DNA of 64,000 nt from Lolliginicoccus lacisalsi (GCF_014841105.1 NZ_JACYWE010000003.1:302523-366522); one strand, 5' to 3'; shown: positions 17,080 to 27,207, numbered from the stretch's first letter. The notes: generated by a model not told the origin, from the letters alone. Numbers and translations: made by a program.

Positions 17080-18132
17080 ATGGCCGCGTCACCTCGAGCA
17101 GTCGTCGCGGGCTGCGCGCTCGCGACGCTCCTCCCGGCCCTAGCGGGCTGCTCCACGATCGGTTCCGGCGGCAGTGACGCGGACGGGGCCGTGGTGCTGC
17201 TGACGCACGATTCGTTCTACCTGCCCGAGGATGTGCTCGACGCGTTCGAGGCAGAGACAGGCATCGCCATCGATCATCGTCCGCAGGGCGACGCCGGGCA
17301 GCTCGTGACGGGCCTGGCGCTGTCCCGCGATCGGCCGATCGGCGACGTCGTGTTCGGCATCGACAACACGTTCGCCTCGCGCGCCGTGGCAGAGGATGTG
17401 CTCGAGCCCTACGAGGCGAGCACCGCCGTGCCGCAGCGCTTCGCCTACCCGGGCGACCCCGTGCTGACCCCCATCGCCTATGGCGATGTGTGCCTCAACA
17501 TCGACACCCGCTACTTCGCTGATCGTGGCATCCCCGAGCCCACGAGCCTCGGCGACCTCGCTGATCCCCGTTACCGGGATCTCGCCGTGGTGCAGAACCC
17601 CGCCACATCATCGCCGGGCCTTGCGTTCCTCCTCGCAACGATCGAGGAGCACGGCGAGGATGGCTGGCAGGACTACTGGACGCGGCTGCGGGACAACGGC
17701 GTGCTCGTCGTCGACGGCTGGACGCAGGCCTACACGGTCGAGTTCTCGGGCTCCGCGGGGGAGGGCCCCCGCCCGATCGTCGTCTCCTACGCCACCTCGC
17801 CGCCCGCGGAGGCCGGGCCCGATGGCGCCCCGCCGCCCACGCGGGCGCTGCCGGATACCTGCTTCCGGCAGATCGAGTACGCCGGGATCGTTGCGGGAAC
17901 GGCCAACGCGGACGCCGCGGGCGAGCTGATCGAGTTCCTGCTCAGCCCTGCGGTGCAGGAAGCGCTGCCCGAGAGCATGTATGTGCTGCCGGTGGTGGAG
18001 GGCACTCCGCTGCCCGAGGCTTTCGACCTGCACGCCCCGCGCCCGGCCGAGCCGATGTCCATGGATCCCGGCCGCATCGGCGAGAACCGTGACGAGTGGA
18101 TATCCCAGTGGCGCGCCCTCATGCTCGGCTAG
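17080..18132 (+). CDS. thiB: Thiamine ABC transporter, substrate-binding lipoprotein ThiB
   Basis: A 350-aa extracytoplasmic solute-binding protein. The N-terminal signal ends in a lipobox (ALAGC, Cys24), so it is lipid-anchored. The mature N-terminus reads VVLLTHDSFYLPEDVLDAFE, typical of TbpA/ThiB, and DVVFGIDNTFASRA and PIAYGDVCLNID also match family patterns. It should deliver thiamine (or TMP/TPP) to ThiP and ThiQ, encoded immediately downstream. AGAGGA precedes the ATG. I looked for a TPP riboswitch upstream and saw neither the GCUGAGA nor the GAACCUGAUC core, so control by TPP is not supported. Confidence 0.88.
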   Translation: MAASPRAVVAGCALATLLPALAGCSTIGSGGSDADGAVVLLTHDSFYLPEDVLDAFEAETGIAIDHRPQGDAGQLVTGLALSRDRPIGDVVFGIDNTFASRAVAEDVLEPYEASTAVPQRFAYPGDPVLTPIAYGDVCLNIDTRYFADRGIPEPTSLGDLADPRYRDLAVVQNPATSSPGLAFLLATIEEHGEDGWQDYWTRLRDNGVLVVDGWTQAYTVEFSGSAGEGPRPIVVSYATSPPAEAGPDGAPPPTRALPDTCFRQIEYAGIVAGTANADAAGELIEFLLSPAVQEALPESMYVLPVVEGTPLPEAFDLHAPRPAEPMSMDPGRIGENRDEWISQWRALMLG

Positions 18133-19778
18133 TGGCTCCAGCCGTCGTCGCCCGGGGCGCCCGCCGGATACCCGCGGGCGTGTGGCTCGGCGTGCTGCCC
18201 GCGGCCTTCCTCCTGGTGTTCTTCGCCTGGCCGGTGATCGCGATCCTGCGACGCGGGCTCACGGGGCCTGATGGCGGCCCCGATCCGCTCGGGGCGGCGC
18301 GGATCCTCGCGGAGCCGGGCGTGTGGGGCATCGCGGGCTTCACCATCGGCCAGGCCCTCGCCTCGACGTTGCTGACACTCTTGGCCGGGCTGCCCGTGGC
18401 ATGGCTGCTCGCGCGCGTGGCCCTGCCCGGGCGCCTGGTGCTGAGGATCGCGGTCACGGTGCCGTTCGTGCTGCCCACCGTTGTGGTGGGCATCCTGTTC
18501 CGGGTGATCCTCGCGCCGCAAGGGCCACTCGGCTTCCTCGGCCTCGACGGCACCGTCTGGGCGATCCTGCTCGCGCATGTTTTCTTCAACATCGCCGTGA
18601 TCGCGCGCACGGTCGGCTCGGTCTGGTCCACCCTCGACCGGCGGGCCGAGCAGGCGGCACGCACCCTCGGTGCCACTCCTTTCCAGGCCTGGCGCACGGT
18701 GACCCTGCCGGCGCTGCGGCCCGCCATCCTCTCCGCCTCCGCGATCGTTTTCCTGTTCTGCGCCACCAGCTTCGGCGTGGTGCTGGTGCTCGGCGGCAGC
18801 CGGTACCGCACCCTCGAGACGGAGATCTACTTGCAGACCGTGCAGGCGTTCGACCTGCGCGCCGCCGCTGCGCTATCGATCCTGCAGATGCTGACCATCG
18901 GGGCGGCGATCCTCATCGCCACCCTCGCGCGGCGCGGGCGGCGGAGCGACGGGCAGGCCGCGATGGCGTCCGGGCAGCAGGCGCGGCCCCGGGGCGCGCA
19001 GTGGGTGCCGGTCGCTCTGGTCCTCGGGGTGGTCGCGGCCCTGCTGGTCGCGCCCCCGCTGCTGCTGGCATGGACGTCCGTGCGGCGCGGCGGCAGCTTC
19101 ACGCTCGAGGGCTATCGCTTGCTCCTCGGGCGGGGCGGCGATCACGAGGCCTGGGGCGCGATGCTGATGTCGCTGCGCACCGCCACCGATGCCGCGGTGC
19201 TCGCGACCGTGCTGGGCGTGCTCGCGGCCGTCGCGATCACCGCTGCTCGGGGGCGGTGGGCGATCGCGGGCGAGGCGGCCTTGCTCGCGCCGCTGGGAAT
19301 CAGCGCGGTGACCGTGGGGTTCGGCCTGTTCATCACGCTGGGGCAGTTGCCCGTTGATCTGCGGTCCTCGCCGCTGGTGATCCCCATCGCGCAGGCCCTC
19401 ATCGCGATCCCGCTGGTCGTGCGGGTGCTGCTGCCGGCGCTGCGCGCGGTGGACCCGCGGCTGCGGGAGGGCGCGCGCGTGCTGGGCGCGTCGCCAGCGC
19501 GGGTGTGGGCCAGCATCGACCTTCCCCTGGCGTGGCGGTCGCTCGCGGTCGCGGCGGGGTTCGCGTTCATCGTCAGCCTCGGGGAGTTTGGCGCTACATC
19601 CTTCCTCGCCCGCGCGGGCGAGCCAACGCTGCCCGTGCTCATCGGGCGGTTGATCAGCAGGCCCGGGGCAGAGAGCTATTCGGTGGCGATGGCGGGAGCC
19701 GTCGCGCTGCTCGTGCTGACCGCGGCGGTCATCGCGGTCGTCGAGATCGTTCGGGTCGGCGAGATAGGGGAGTTCTGA
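18132..19778 (+). CDS. thiP: Thiamine ABC transporter permease ThiP (fused two-domain)
   Basis: A 548-aa permease with two homologous six-helix halves, as in ThiP. Each half carries an EAA-type coupling motif for the ATPase: EQAARTLGATPFQAWRTV in the first and REGARVLGASPARVWASI in the second. The GTG at 18132 starts on the last base of the thiB stop, implying coupled translation; an upstream in-frame ATG (18096) would overlap thiB and is less likely. Length agrees with ThiP (about 530-550 aa). Ferric-iron permeases of the FbpB type look similar, but the ThiB partner favours thiamine. Confidence 0.87.
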   Translation: MAPAVVARGARRIPAGVWLGVLPAAFLLVFFAWPVIAILRRGLTGPDGGPDPLGAARILAEPGVWGIAGFTIGQALASTLLTLLAGLPVAWLLARVALPGRLVLRIAVTVPFVLPTVVVGILFRVILAPQGPLGFLGLDGTVWAILLAHVFFNIAVIARTVGSVWSTLDRRAEQAARTLGATPFQAWRTVTLPALRPAILSASAIVFLFCATSFGVVLVLGGSRYRTLETEIYLQTVQAFDLRAAAALSILQMLTIGAAILIATLARRGRRSDGQAAMASGQQARPRGAQWVPVALVLGVVAALLVAPPLLLAWTSVRRGGSFTLEGYRLLLGRGGDHEAWGAMLMSLRTATDAAVLATVLGVLAAVAITAARGRWAIAGEAALLAPLGISAVTVGFGLFITLGQLPVDLRSSPLVIPIAQALIAIPLVVRVLLPALRAVDPRLREGARVLGASPARVWASIDLPLAWRSLAVAAGFAFIVSLGEFGATSFLARAGEPTLPVLIGRLISRPGAESYSVAMAGAVALLVLTAAVIAVVEIVRVGEIGEF

Positions 19779-20873
19779 ATGCTGCGCCTCACAGGGATCA
19801 CGGTGCGCTACGGGGACACCCTCGCGGCGCACGATGTGACGCTCGAGGTTCCCGGCGAGGCGCATGTGCTCGCGCTGCTCGGGCCCTCCGGCTCGGGCAA
19901 GACCACCGTTCTGCGCGCCGTCGCGGGCCTGGAGCCCATCGCCTCCGGCTCGATCACCCTCGGCGGCGAGGACCTTTCCGCGGTGCCGGTGCACAAGCGC
20001 CGCATCGGGCTGGTGTTCCAGGACGGGCAGCTCTTCCCGCACAAGTCGGTGGCCGGGAACATCGCCTACGGGCTCGGGCTGGCGCGGGACGAGGCCGGCA
20101 GGAGGATGCCGCGCGCGGCGCAGCATGACCGGGGCGCGGAGCTGCTGGAGATGGTTGGCATGGGTGGCTTCGGGGACCGCGGGGTGGCGGGGCTCTCCGG
20201 CGGCGAGGCGCAGCGGGTGGCGCTGGCCCGGGCGCTGGCGCCGCGCCCTCGCCTGCTGCTGCTCGATGAGCCGCTCTCGGCGCTCGACCGCGGCCTGCGG
20301 GATCGCCTGGCGACCGACGTGCGCGACATCGTGACCACGCACCAGACGCCAGCGATCGTGGTGACCCACGACCACGACGAGGCCGCCTTCCTCGCCGATC
20401 GCATCGCCGTCCTCATCGACGGGCACATCCATCAGATCGCGGCCCCGCGGGATCTGTGGCGCCGCCCGGCGGACCGGGCTGTGGCGCGCTTCCTCGGCTT
20501 CGAGGCGTTCCTGGACGCGGACGTCCGGCACGGGGTGGCGCGCTGCGTGCTCGGCGCGGTGGGCGTGGACGCCCCGGATGGGCCAGCGGTGCTGGCGCTG
20601 GGCCAGCACTCGCTCGCCATTGCTCCGCACGGGCCGGTCGCCGCGACCGTCCTGTCGCGGGTGATGATGCCCGATGGGCTGCGGCTGCGCGTGGCCGTCG
20701 AGGGCCTGCCCGGTGGTCGGGCGGAGCTGGGCGCGGTGGGCACGCTCCATGACAGTGCCGAGCCGGGGCAGCAGATCCGGCTCGGCCTGGACGGGCGGCG
20801 CACCGGGTTGATCGCGAGCGCGCCCGCCCGGTCCAGCAGGGCCGAGCCGGACGGGGTGGCGGCGCGTGGGTGA
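19779..20873 (+). CDS. thiQ: Thiamine ABC transporter ATP-binding protein ThiQ
   Basis: A 364-aa ABC ATPase. Walker A is GPSGSGKT (residues 35-42), the signature LSGGEAQRVALARAL lies near 139, Walker B LLLLDEP near 160, and the switch His in VVTHDHDEA. After residue 230 it has a C-terminal extension like the regulatory TOBE region of CUT1/ferric-type ATPases, longer than E. coli ThiQ. The ATG follows the thiP stop with no gap. It energises thiamine uptake through ThiP. The 3' end overlaps mutT2 by 8 bp. Confidence 0.9.
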   Translation: MLRLTGITVRYGDTLAAHDVTLEVPGEAHVLALLGPSGSGKTTVLRAVAGLEPIASGSITLGGEDLSAVPVHKRRIGLVFQDGQLFPHKSVAGNIAYGLGLARDEAGRRMPRAAQHDRGAELLEMVGMGGFGDRGVAGLSGGEAQRVALARALAPRPRLLLLDEPLSALDRGLRDRLATDVRDIVTTHQTPAIVVTHDHDEAAFLADRIAVLIDGHIHQIAAPRDLWRRPADRAVARFLGFEAFLDADVRHGVARCVLGAVGVDAPDGPAVLALGQHSLAIAPHGPVAATVLSRVMMPDGLRLRVAVEGLPGGRAELGAVGTLHDSAEPGQQIRLGLDGRRTGLIASAPARSSRAEPDGVAARG

Positions 20874-21288
20874 GGAGTGCCTGGGCGAGCAGCGTCGCGA
20901 GGTCGTGGCCGGCGCGGTGGTGCGGGAGGGCCTGCTGCTCGTCGCTCGCCGCGCGTCGCCCCCGGAGCTCGCGGGGCTGTGGGAACTGCCTGGCGGGAAG
21001 GCCGAGCCGGGGGAGGAGCCGCGGGCGGCGGTGGAGCGGGAGCTCGCCGAGGAGCTCGCGATCGTGGTGGTGGGGGGCGAGCGCGTGGGGCCGGAGGTGC
21101 TGATCGGCGAGCGGATGGTGCTGCGCGCCTACGCCGCGGAGTGGGTCTCCGGCGAGCCGGTGGCGATCGAGCACCTCGAGGTGGCGTGGATCGGCAGCGA
21201 TGCGCTCGATGACTTGCCGTGGGTGCCGAGCGACCGTGCGCTGATCGCGGCCCTGCGCGAGCTGCTCAGGCCGCGCGAACGCGCTTGA
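20866..21288 (+). CDS. mutT2: NUDIX hydrolase MutT2 (CTP/dCTP-type pyrophosphatase)
   Basis: A 140-aa NUDIX protein. The box Gx5Ex7REUxEExGU is seen as G44-x5-E50-x7-R58-E59-L-A-E62-E63-L-A65-I, complete except that the last Gly is Ala. LWELPGGK before the box matches MutT proteins acting on nucleoside triphosphates; mycobacterial MutT2 hydrolyses CTP and dCTP-type substrates. Its GTG start lies inside thiQ, so it is translated with the thiamine operon. In M. tuberculosis mutT2 (Rv1160) follows phhB directly, so thiBPQ is either an insertion here or lost there. The 3' end overlaps a convergent small gene by 23 bp. Confidence 0.85.
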   Translation: MGEECLGEQRREVVAGAVVREGLLLVARRASPPELAGLWELPGGKAEPGEEPRAAVERELAEELAIVVVGGERVGPEVLIGERMVLRAYAAEWVSGEPVAIEHLEVAWIGSDALDDLPWVPSDRALIAALRELLRPRERA

Positions 21289-21442
21289 GCTGCTTCTTCA
21301 GGTCGCTGCCCTTGACTCCGTTGGACTCGAGCTTCTTCATCTTCGCCACGACGTAGGGGCAGCGCATGCATCGGGTCTTGGATCGGCAGCACTTCTTCTT
21401 CGGCTTGAGGCTGCTGACTTTCGATGCTTTGACCTTGCCCAT
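21266..21442 (-). CDS. Small lysine-rich, cysteine-containing protein, unknown function
   Basis: A 58-aa, strongly basic protein. After a Lys-rich start it has KKKCCRSKTRCMRCP, with four cysteines in a CC-x5-C-x2-C spacing, then VAKMKKLESNGVKGSDLKK and a basic C-terminus. The Cys/Arg pattern suggests a small metal-binding (zinc or iron) or nucleic-acid-binding peptide; this is inference. The ATG has GGAG upstream. On its strand a TATGCT -10-like hexamer (21496-21501) gives a leader of about 45 nt, and an IdeR-like box overlaps the upstream promoter. The end overlaps mutT2 by 23 bp. I have no confirmed family name. Confidence 0.7.
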   Translation of the reverse strand: MGKVKASKVSSLKPKKKCCRSKTRCMRCPYVVAKMKKLESNGVKGSDLKKQLKRVRAA

Positions 21443-21512
21443 CGTGTAGTGCTCCAGTGTGGTCGGCGGTGGTCGGGGACGCAGTGCGTCAACTAAGCAT
21501 AGCCTCGCTTAT

Positions 21513-21531
21513 GTAGGTAGGGCTAACTGAT
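21513..21531. promoter_or_regulatory. IdeR/DtxR-like iron box (tentative)
   Basis: GTAGGTAGGGCTAACTGAT matches about 14 of 19 positions of the IdeR consensus form TTAGGTAAGGCTAACCTAA. It lies in the 282-bp gap between the cysteine-rich gene and typA, about 15 bp upstream of the small gene's -10-like TATGCT, where a repressor could block its promoter. One imperfect box is weak evidence. Confidence 0.35.
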
Positions 21532-21559
21532 CTTGGGGCGCTCGATTGAGCCCTTGCGC

Positions 21560-21640
21560 CCCCGAGCGGGTATCCTCGGGGCTGGTTGCTCATTGGAAGC
21601 ATCATCGACCATGCCCACTCGGGCAGTCGCATGAGCAACC
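21560..21640 (+). ncRNA. Structured 5' leader of typA
   Basis: Two inverted repeats lie in series upstream of typA: CCCCGAG/CTCGGGG (21560-21566 with 21575-21581) and GGTTGCTCAT/ATGAGCAACC (21584-21593 with 21631-21640). Both are perfect, and the second encloses 37 nt. They end 84 nt before the GTG. This could be a cis-acting leader or thermosensor-like element; no known riboswitch class is recognised. Confidence 0.45.
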
Positions 21641-21724
21641 GACTCTTCACCACGTCCCGGCCACGGCGCGCCCCCTGGCGCGACCAGCACGACCGGGGCG
21701 CCTCAATCATGTACAGGAGCTTGT

Positions 21725-23647
<1,923 letters not shown>

Positions 23648-23662
23648 TCGCTGCCAGGTAGG

Positions 23663-23729
23663 CGCTGCGGAGTCGCAGCGGGACAACGTGTCGCATAGTT
23701 CCCCGCGTCCACGAACGGAGGCGGGGAAC
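23663..23729 (+). terminator. Tandem hairpins after typA
   Basis: Hairpin one: CGCTGCG/CGCAGCG at 23663-23669 and 23674-23680 with a 4-nt loop. Hairpin two: GTTCCCCGC/GCGGGGAAC at 23698-23706 and 23721-23729 with a 14-nt loop. They begin 15 nt after the typA stop and should separate it from lpqW. Confidence 0.6.
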
Positions 23730-23813
23730 ATGGCACGATGGCAGGGAGGGTCGGCAAGCACGGGCCCTAGCGGGCGCGGTTCGCCCGCGCGCAGCGCACA
23801 CGGGGAGGAACGA

Positions 23814-25577
23814 GTGCCGACCAAGTCGACGACGCCCGCAGCCGGGTGGGCCAGAGCCCTGCTCGCCGGGGCGGCACTGCTCTCGCTCACCGCTTGCACC
23901 GCGAGCCCGCCGCCCCCCATCGAGAGCACGGGGACGGTCACGCCGGTCCCGCCGCCCGTCACGGTGCAGAACGAGATCGTCGTGGCGATCGACGACATCG
24001 GCTCCGGCTTCAACCCGCACCTGCTCTCCCACCTCTCGCCGGTCAGCAGCGCCATCGCTGACCTGGTCCTGCCGAGCCCGTTCCGGCCGGTGCCCGACCC
24101 GCAAGCAGCGGGCGGGGTAAGTTGGGAGCCCGACACCTCGGTGCTCGAGTCGGCGGAGGTCACCGATGACGGCAGCGGGGAGACCCCGTTCACCGTCACC
24201 TACGTGCTCCGCAACGAGGCGCAATGGTCCGATAGCGCACCGATCGCGGCCGAGGACTTCCTCTACCTGTGGCGGCAGATGACCACGCAGCCCGGTGTGG
24301 TCGATCCCGCCGGATACGACCTGATCACCGCGGTGCGCTCCTCGGCGGGCGGCAAGACCGTCACCGTGCAGTTCAGCGATCCCTACCCGGCCTGGCGAGA
24401 GCTCTTCAGCCACCTGCTCCCCGCTCACCTCATCAAGGATTCCCCAGGGGGATTCGACGACGGGCTCGCTGACACGATCCCCGTCTCGGGCTCGCGGTTC
24501 AACATCAAGCGCGTCGATCGCGGCCGCGATGACATCCGGCTCGAGCGCAATGATCGCTTCTGGGGCGTTCCGGCCAGCGCCGACCGCATCCACATGCGCC
24601 GTGGCGGCAGCGCCTCGCAGATCGCCGACTCGCTGCGCTCCAACGATGCCCAGGTCGCCGAGGTCCATGGCGGGGCATCCTTGCAGGCGCAGCTCTCCGC
24701 CATCCGGGGACTCTCCACGGCGCGCGCCTACCAGACCCGCACCCTGCAGCTCGTGCTCAACACCCGCATCGAGCCACTCGACGATCCGGCCATGCGCAAG
24801 GCCTTGCTGAGCGTCCTCGATACCGACGTGCTCGCGGCCGTCGGAGGCGGCGGCACTGCCACTGTCGCGGTGGCGGAGGCACAGATCCGGCCACCTTCCG
24901 ATCCCGCCTACACGCCCACCGAGCCGTCCCGCATGCGCTACGAGGAAGCGATGGCCGTGCTCGCCAACGGCGGATACCAGCTCGTCGACGATACGTTGCG
25001 CCTCGGCGGGGACCCGGCGGGCGCCGCGCTCAACCTCGTCATCGGCGTGCCCGGCGGGGACCAGACCGCCCGCGCGGTCGCGAACACCGCCGCGGACCAG
25101 CTTCGCCAGGTGGGTGTGCGGGCACGGGTCACCCAGCTCGCCCCGGCGCGGCTCTACGGCGAAGCGCTCACCGGTGGCGAGATCGACATGCTCGTCGGGT
25201 GGACGCAGACCGGCTACGATCCCGCCACCACCCTCGCCTCGCGCTGGTCCTGCCCGCAGGGGGAGGACGCGGCTCCGGCCGAGCCCGCGGCCACCGGGAA
25301 CCAGCGGGACATCGAGCGGGCGCCCAGCAACCTCTCCGGGGCCTGCGCGCCCGCGATCGATGCCCTCATCCGGGCCGCCCTCACTGGGCAGGCCAGCGCC
25401 GATGCCGTCATCACCCAGGCCGAACCCGTGTTGTGGGAGCTCGCGGCAGTGCGCCCCATCCTGCAGGACGTCACCCTCGTCGCGGCCCGGGACACCGTGG
25501 CCGGGGTCAATCTCGACCTGCCCGTGCCCGTCGGTGTGTTCGGTGACGCAGCGCAGTGGACCAGGCTGCCCGAATGA
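23814..25577 (+). CDS. lpqW: Family 5 solute-binding-like lipoprotein LpqW
   Basis: A 587-aa lipoprotein: the signal peptide ends in lipobox SLTAC, then a Pro-rich spacer, then a periplasmic oligopeptide-binding-protein fold (SBP_bac_5; TFTVTYVLRNEAQWSDSAPI-like stretch and the later AMRKALLSVLD region). No permease or ATPase genes are adjacent, consistent with LpqW, which in mycobacteria lost a transport role and directs PIM4 toward LM/LAM synthesis. Gene order typA-lpqW-mshB matches Rv1165, Rv1166 and Rv1170. The GTG at 23814 has an excellent GGGAGGA site; the open frame upstream overlaps typA. The stop overlaps mshB as ATGA. Confidence 0.85.
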   Translation: MPTKSTTPAAGWARALLAGAALLSLTACTASPPPPIESTGTVTPVPPPVTVQNEIVVAIDDIGSGFNPHLLSHLSPVSSAIADLVLPSPFRPVPDPQAAGGVSWEPDTSVLESAEVTDDGSGETPFTVTYVLRNEAQWSDSAPIAAEDFLYLWRQMTTQPGVVDPAGYDLITAVRSSAGGKTVTVQFSDPYPAWRELFSHLLPAHLIKDSPGGFDDGLADTIPVSGSRFNIKRVDRGRDDIRLERNDRFWGVPASADRIHMRRGGSASQIADSLRSNDAQVAEVHGGASLQAQLSAIRGLSTARAYQTRTLQLVLNTRIEPLDDPAMRKALLSVLDTDVLAAVGGGGTATVAVAEAQIRPPSDPAYTPTEPSRMRYEEAMAVLANGGYQLVDDTLRLGGDPAGAALNLVIGVPGGDQTARAVANTAADQLRQVGVRARVTQLAPARLYGEALTGGEIDMLVGWTQTGYDPATTLASRWSCPQGEDAAPAEPAATGNQRDIERAPSNLSGACAPAIDALIRAALTGQASADAVITQAEPVLWELAAVRPILQDVTLVAARDTVAGVNLDLPVPVGVFGDAAQWTRLPE

Positions 25578-25613
25578 CCAGCTCCCGAATGACCAGATCC
25601 CGAACGACCAGCG
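25569..25613 (+). repeat. 15-bp unit repeated three times at the lpqW/mshB junction
   Basis: Units CCCGAATGACCAGCT, CCCGAATGACCAGAT and CCCGAACGACCAGCG run head to tail across the lpqW stop and the mshB start. The period is a multiple of three, so each unit adds five residues to MshB and duplicates its ATG context. Confidence 0.85.
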
Positions 25614-26494
25614 CGGCCCGCCGGTTGATGCTCGTCCACGCCCACCCCGATGACGAGACCCTCATCACGGGAGGGACGATCGCCGCCGCGTGCGATGCCG
25701 GCATCGAGGTCCTCGTCGTGACCTGCACCCTGGGCGAGGAGGGCGAGATCATCGGCGACGAGCTCGCCGGGCTCGCCGCGCAGCATGCCGACCAGCTCGG
25801 TGGCTACCGCTACTGGGAGCTCCAGCGAGCGCTCAGCGCGCTCGAGGCGCCGGAAAGCCGCGGCCGGGTGCGCGGAGTCTTTCTCGGCGGCGCGGGCCGC
25901 TGGCGCGATTCGGGGATGGCCGGAACCGACGGCTCTCGCAATCCGCGCGCGTTCATCAACGCCCCACTGGTGGACACCGCGAGCGCGCTGGCTGCCCTCA
26001 TCCAGGACTTCCAGCCCCACGTCGTCACGACCTACGACCCCAACGGCACCTACGGTCATCCCGACCACATCCGGGTCCATGAGGTCACCCATCGCGCGGT
26101 CGAGCTCGCTGCGGCTTCCGCGCGTGGCTGGGACGTGCCCCGCCTGTACTGGAGCGTCATCGGGCACCAGGCGTTCCAGGAGAACGCGGCCCGGCTCAGC
26201 GGCGTCCCCGCGGACTGGGTGCGGGAGCCCGGTGGCGGGCTCGGGCTCTTCCCCGACGAGCAGATCACTACCCGCATCGACGTGCGTGACCAGCGCGACC
26301 GGAAGGCCGCCGCGCTCCAGTGCCATGCCACGCAGATCATGGTTGATCTGCCCAACCGCGCGTTCGCCCTGTCCAACTGGGTCGCGCAACCGATAATGGA
26401 TGAGGAACACTTCGTCCTGGTCCGCACCACGGGCCATCCCGTGCCGGACGGGCAGGCCGCTCACGGTCTGTTCGCCGGGCCCGGACCCACTTGA
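25574..26494 (+). CDS. mshB: GlcNAc-Ins deacetylase MshB (mycothiol biosynthesis)
   Basis: MshB removes acetyl from GlcNAc-inositol to give GlcN-Ins, the second committed step in mycothiol synthesis. The 306-aa protein has the zinc motif AHPDDE (His24, Asp27) and the second metal/catalytic motif YGHPDH (His162, His165), plus an extended C-terminus typical of MshB rather than of the mycothiol conjugate amidase Mca. The start is ambiguous because of the 15-bp repeat: ATG 25574 (overlapping the lpqW stop) and ATG 25589 are both plausible, and the family core begins at RRLMLVHAHP. Confidence 0.92.
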   Translation: MTSSRMTRSRTTSAARRLMLVHAHPDDETLITGGTIAAACDAGIEVLVVTCTLGEEGEIIGDELAGLAAQHADQLGGYRYWELQRALSALEAPESRGRVRGVFLGGAGRWRDSGMAGTDGSRNPRAFINAPLVDTASALAALIQDFQPHVVTTYDPNGTYGHPDHIRVHEVTHRAVELAAASARGWDVPRLYWSVIGHQAFQENAARLSGVPADWVREPGGGLGLFPDEQITTRIDVRDQRDRKAAALQCHATQIMVDLPNRAFALSNWVAQPIMDEEHFVLVRTTGHPVPDGQAAHGLFAGPGPT

Positions 26495-26510
26495 GATCGA
26501 AAGGAAGCAC

Positions 26511-26645
26511 ATGGACCTCATCGCTTGGATCCTGGATCCGGTCAGCTACCAGCAGGAGATCTCCGACGCCTACTGGGGAGCCATCTACGGCGCGGTGAAC
26601 AACTACAGCAACTACCTGACGCAGATCGGCTACCCGCCACGGTGA
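26511..26645 (+). CDS. Small aromatic-rich protein, unknown function
   Basis: A 44-aa protein (MDLIAWILDPVSYQQEISDAYW...) with seven tyrosines or tryptophans in its last 33 residues and an unusual NNYSNYLTQIGYPP ending. GAAAGGA is 6-12 nt before the ATG. It lies 16 nt after mshB and ahead of the Rv1171-like gene on the same strand. I do not recognise it. The amphipathic aromatic pattern suggests membrane-surface association, which is inference only. Confidence 0.55.
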   Translation: MDLIAWILDPVSYQQEISDAYWGAIYGAVNNYSNYLTQIGYPPR

Positions 26646-26709
26646 CGCCCCAGTCCCCAGGCCCGGGCCGACGGGCGACCCCTGGCACCGCATCGGAGAG
26701 GCAGGAACC

Positions 26710-27192
26710 GTGAACGTGGCGTCGCGCTCCACCGCGAGCATCCAGCGTGGCCGTGGCAGCATGTCGTCCTGGGCGGGCCCGCGGCAGCGGCCCACGATGA
26801 GCGCGTCCCGCCTCGATCCGTACATCGTGGGCGTGCTGGTGACCGACGGCATCCTCCTCGCGGTGCTGTCCATCTTCCTGCTTCCCAGCCAGCTCGACGG
26901 GGTGCCGTTTCCCTATGCGGTGCTGATGGCTGCGGTGGGCAATATCCTGCTGGTCGAAGCGGGCTTGAGGCTCGGCTACACCATCAAGCGGGCCGCCGCG
27001 CCCGTGATGGCGTGGACCGTCGTGGTGCTGCTCGCCTTCCTCGGTGGCCCGGGCGGCTCCACGCTCCTGCCGGGGCATGACCCGCGCGGGCTGTATCTGA
27101 TGATCGGGGGCCTGGTGCCGGTCGCGTTCTGGATGCTGCGGGAATCCATGCTCGACAACAACACCGGGACCACGCCGACCGCCCAGCGCTGA
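26710..27192 (+). CDS. Four-helix membrane protein (Rv1171-like)
   Basis: A 160-aa protein with a polar N-terminus of about 35 residues and four hydrophobic segments (about 37-57, 65-82, 96-114 and 123-140). It corresponds in position to the small membrane protein Rv1171 downstream of mshB. No catalytic motif is visible. The GTG start has AGAGGCAGGA upstream. Its 3' end is 15 bp from the convergent PH-domain gene. Confidence 0.7.
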   Translation: MNVASRSTASIQRGRGSMSSWAGPRQRPTMSASRLDPYIVGVLVTDGILLAVLSIFLLPSQLDGVPFPYAVLMAAVGNILLVEAGLRLGYTIKRAAAPVMAWTVVVLLAFLGGPGGSTLLPGHDPRGLYLMIGGLVPVAFWMLRESMLDNNTGTTPTAQR

Positions 27193-27207
27193 CCCCGGCT
27201 CGCTCGG

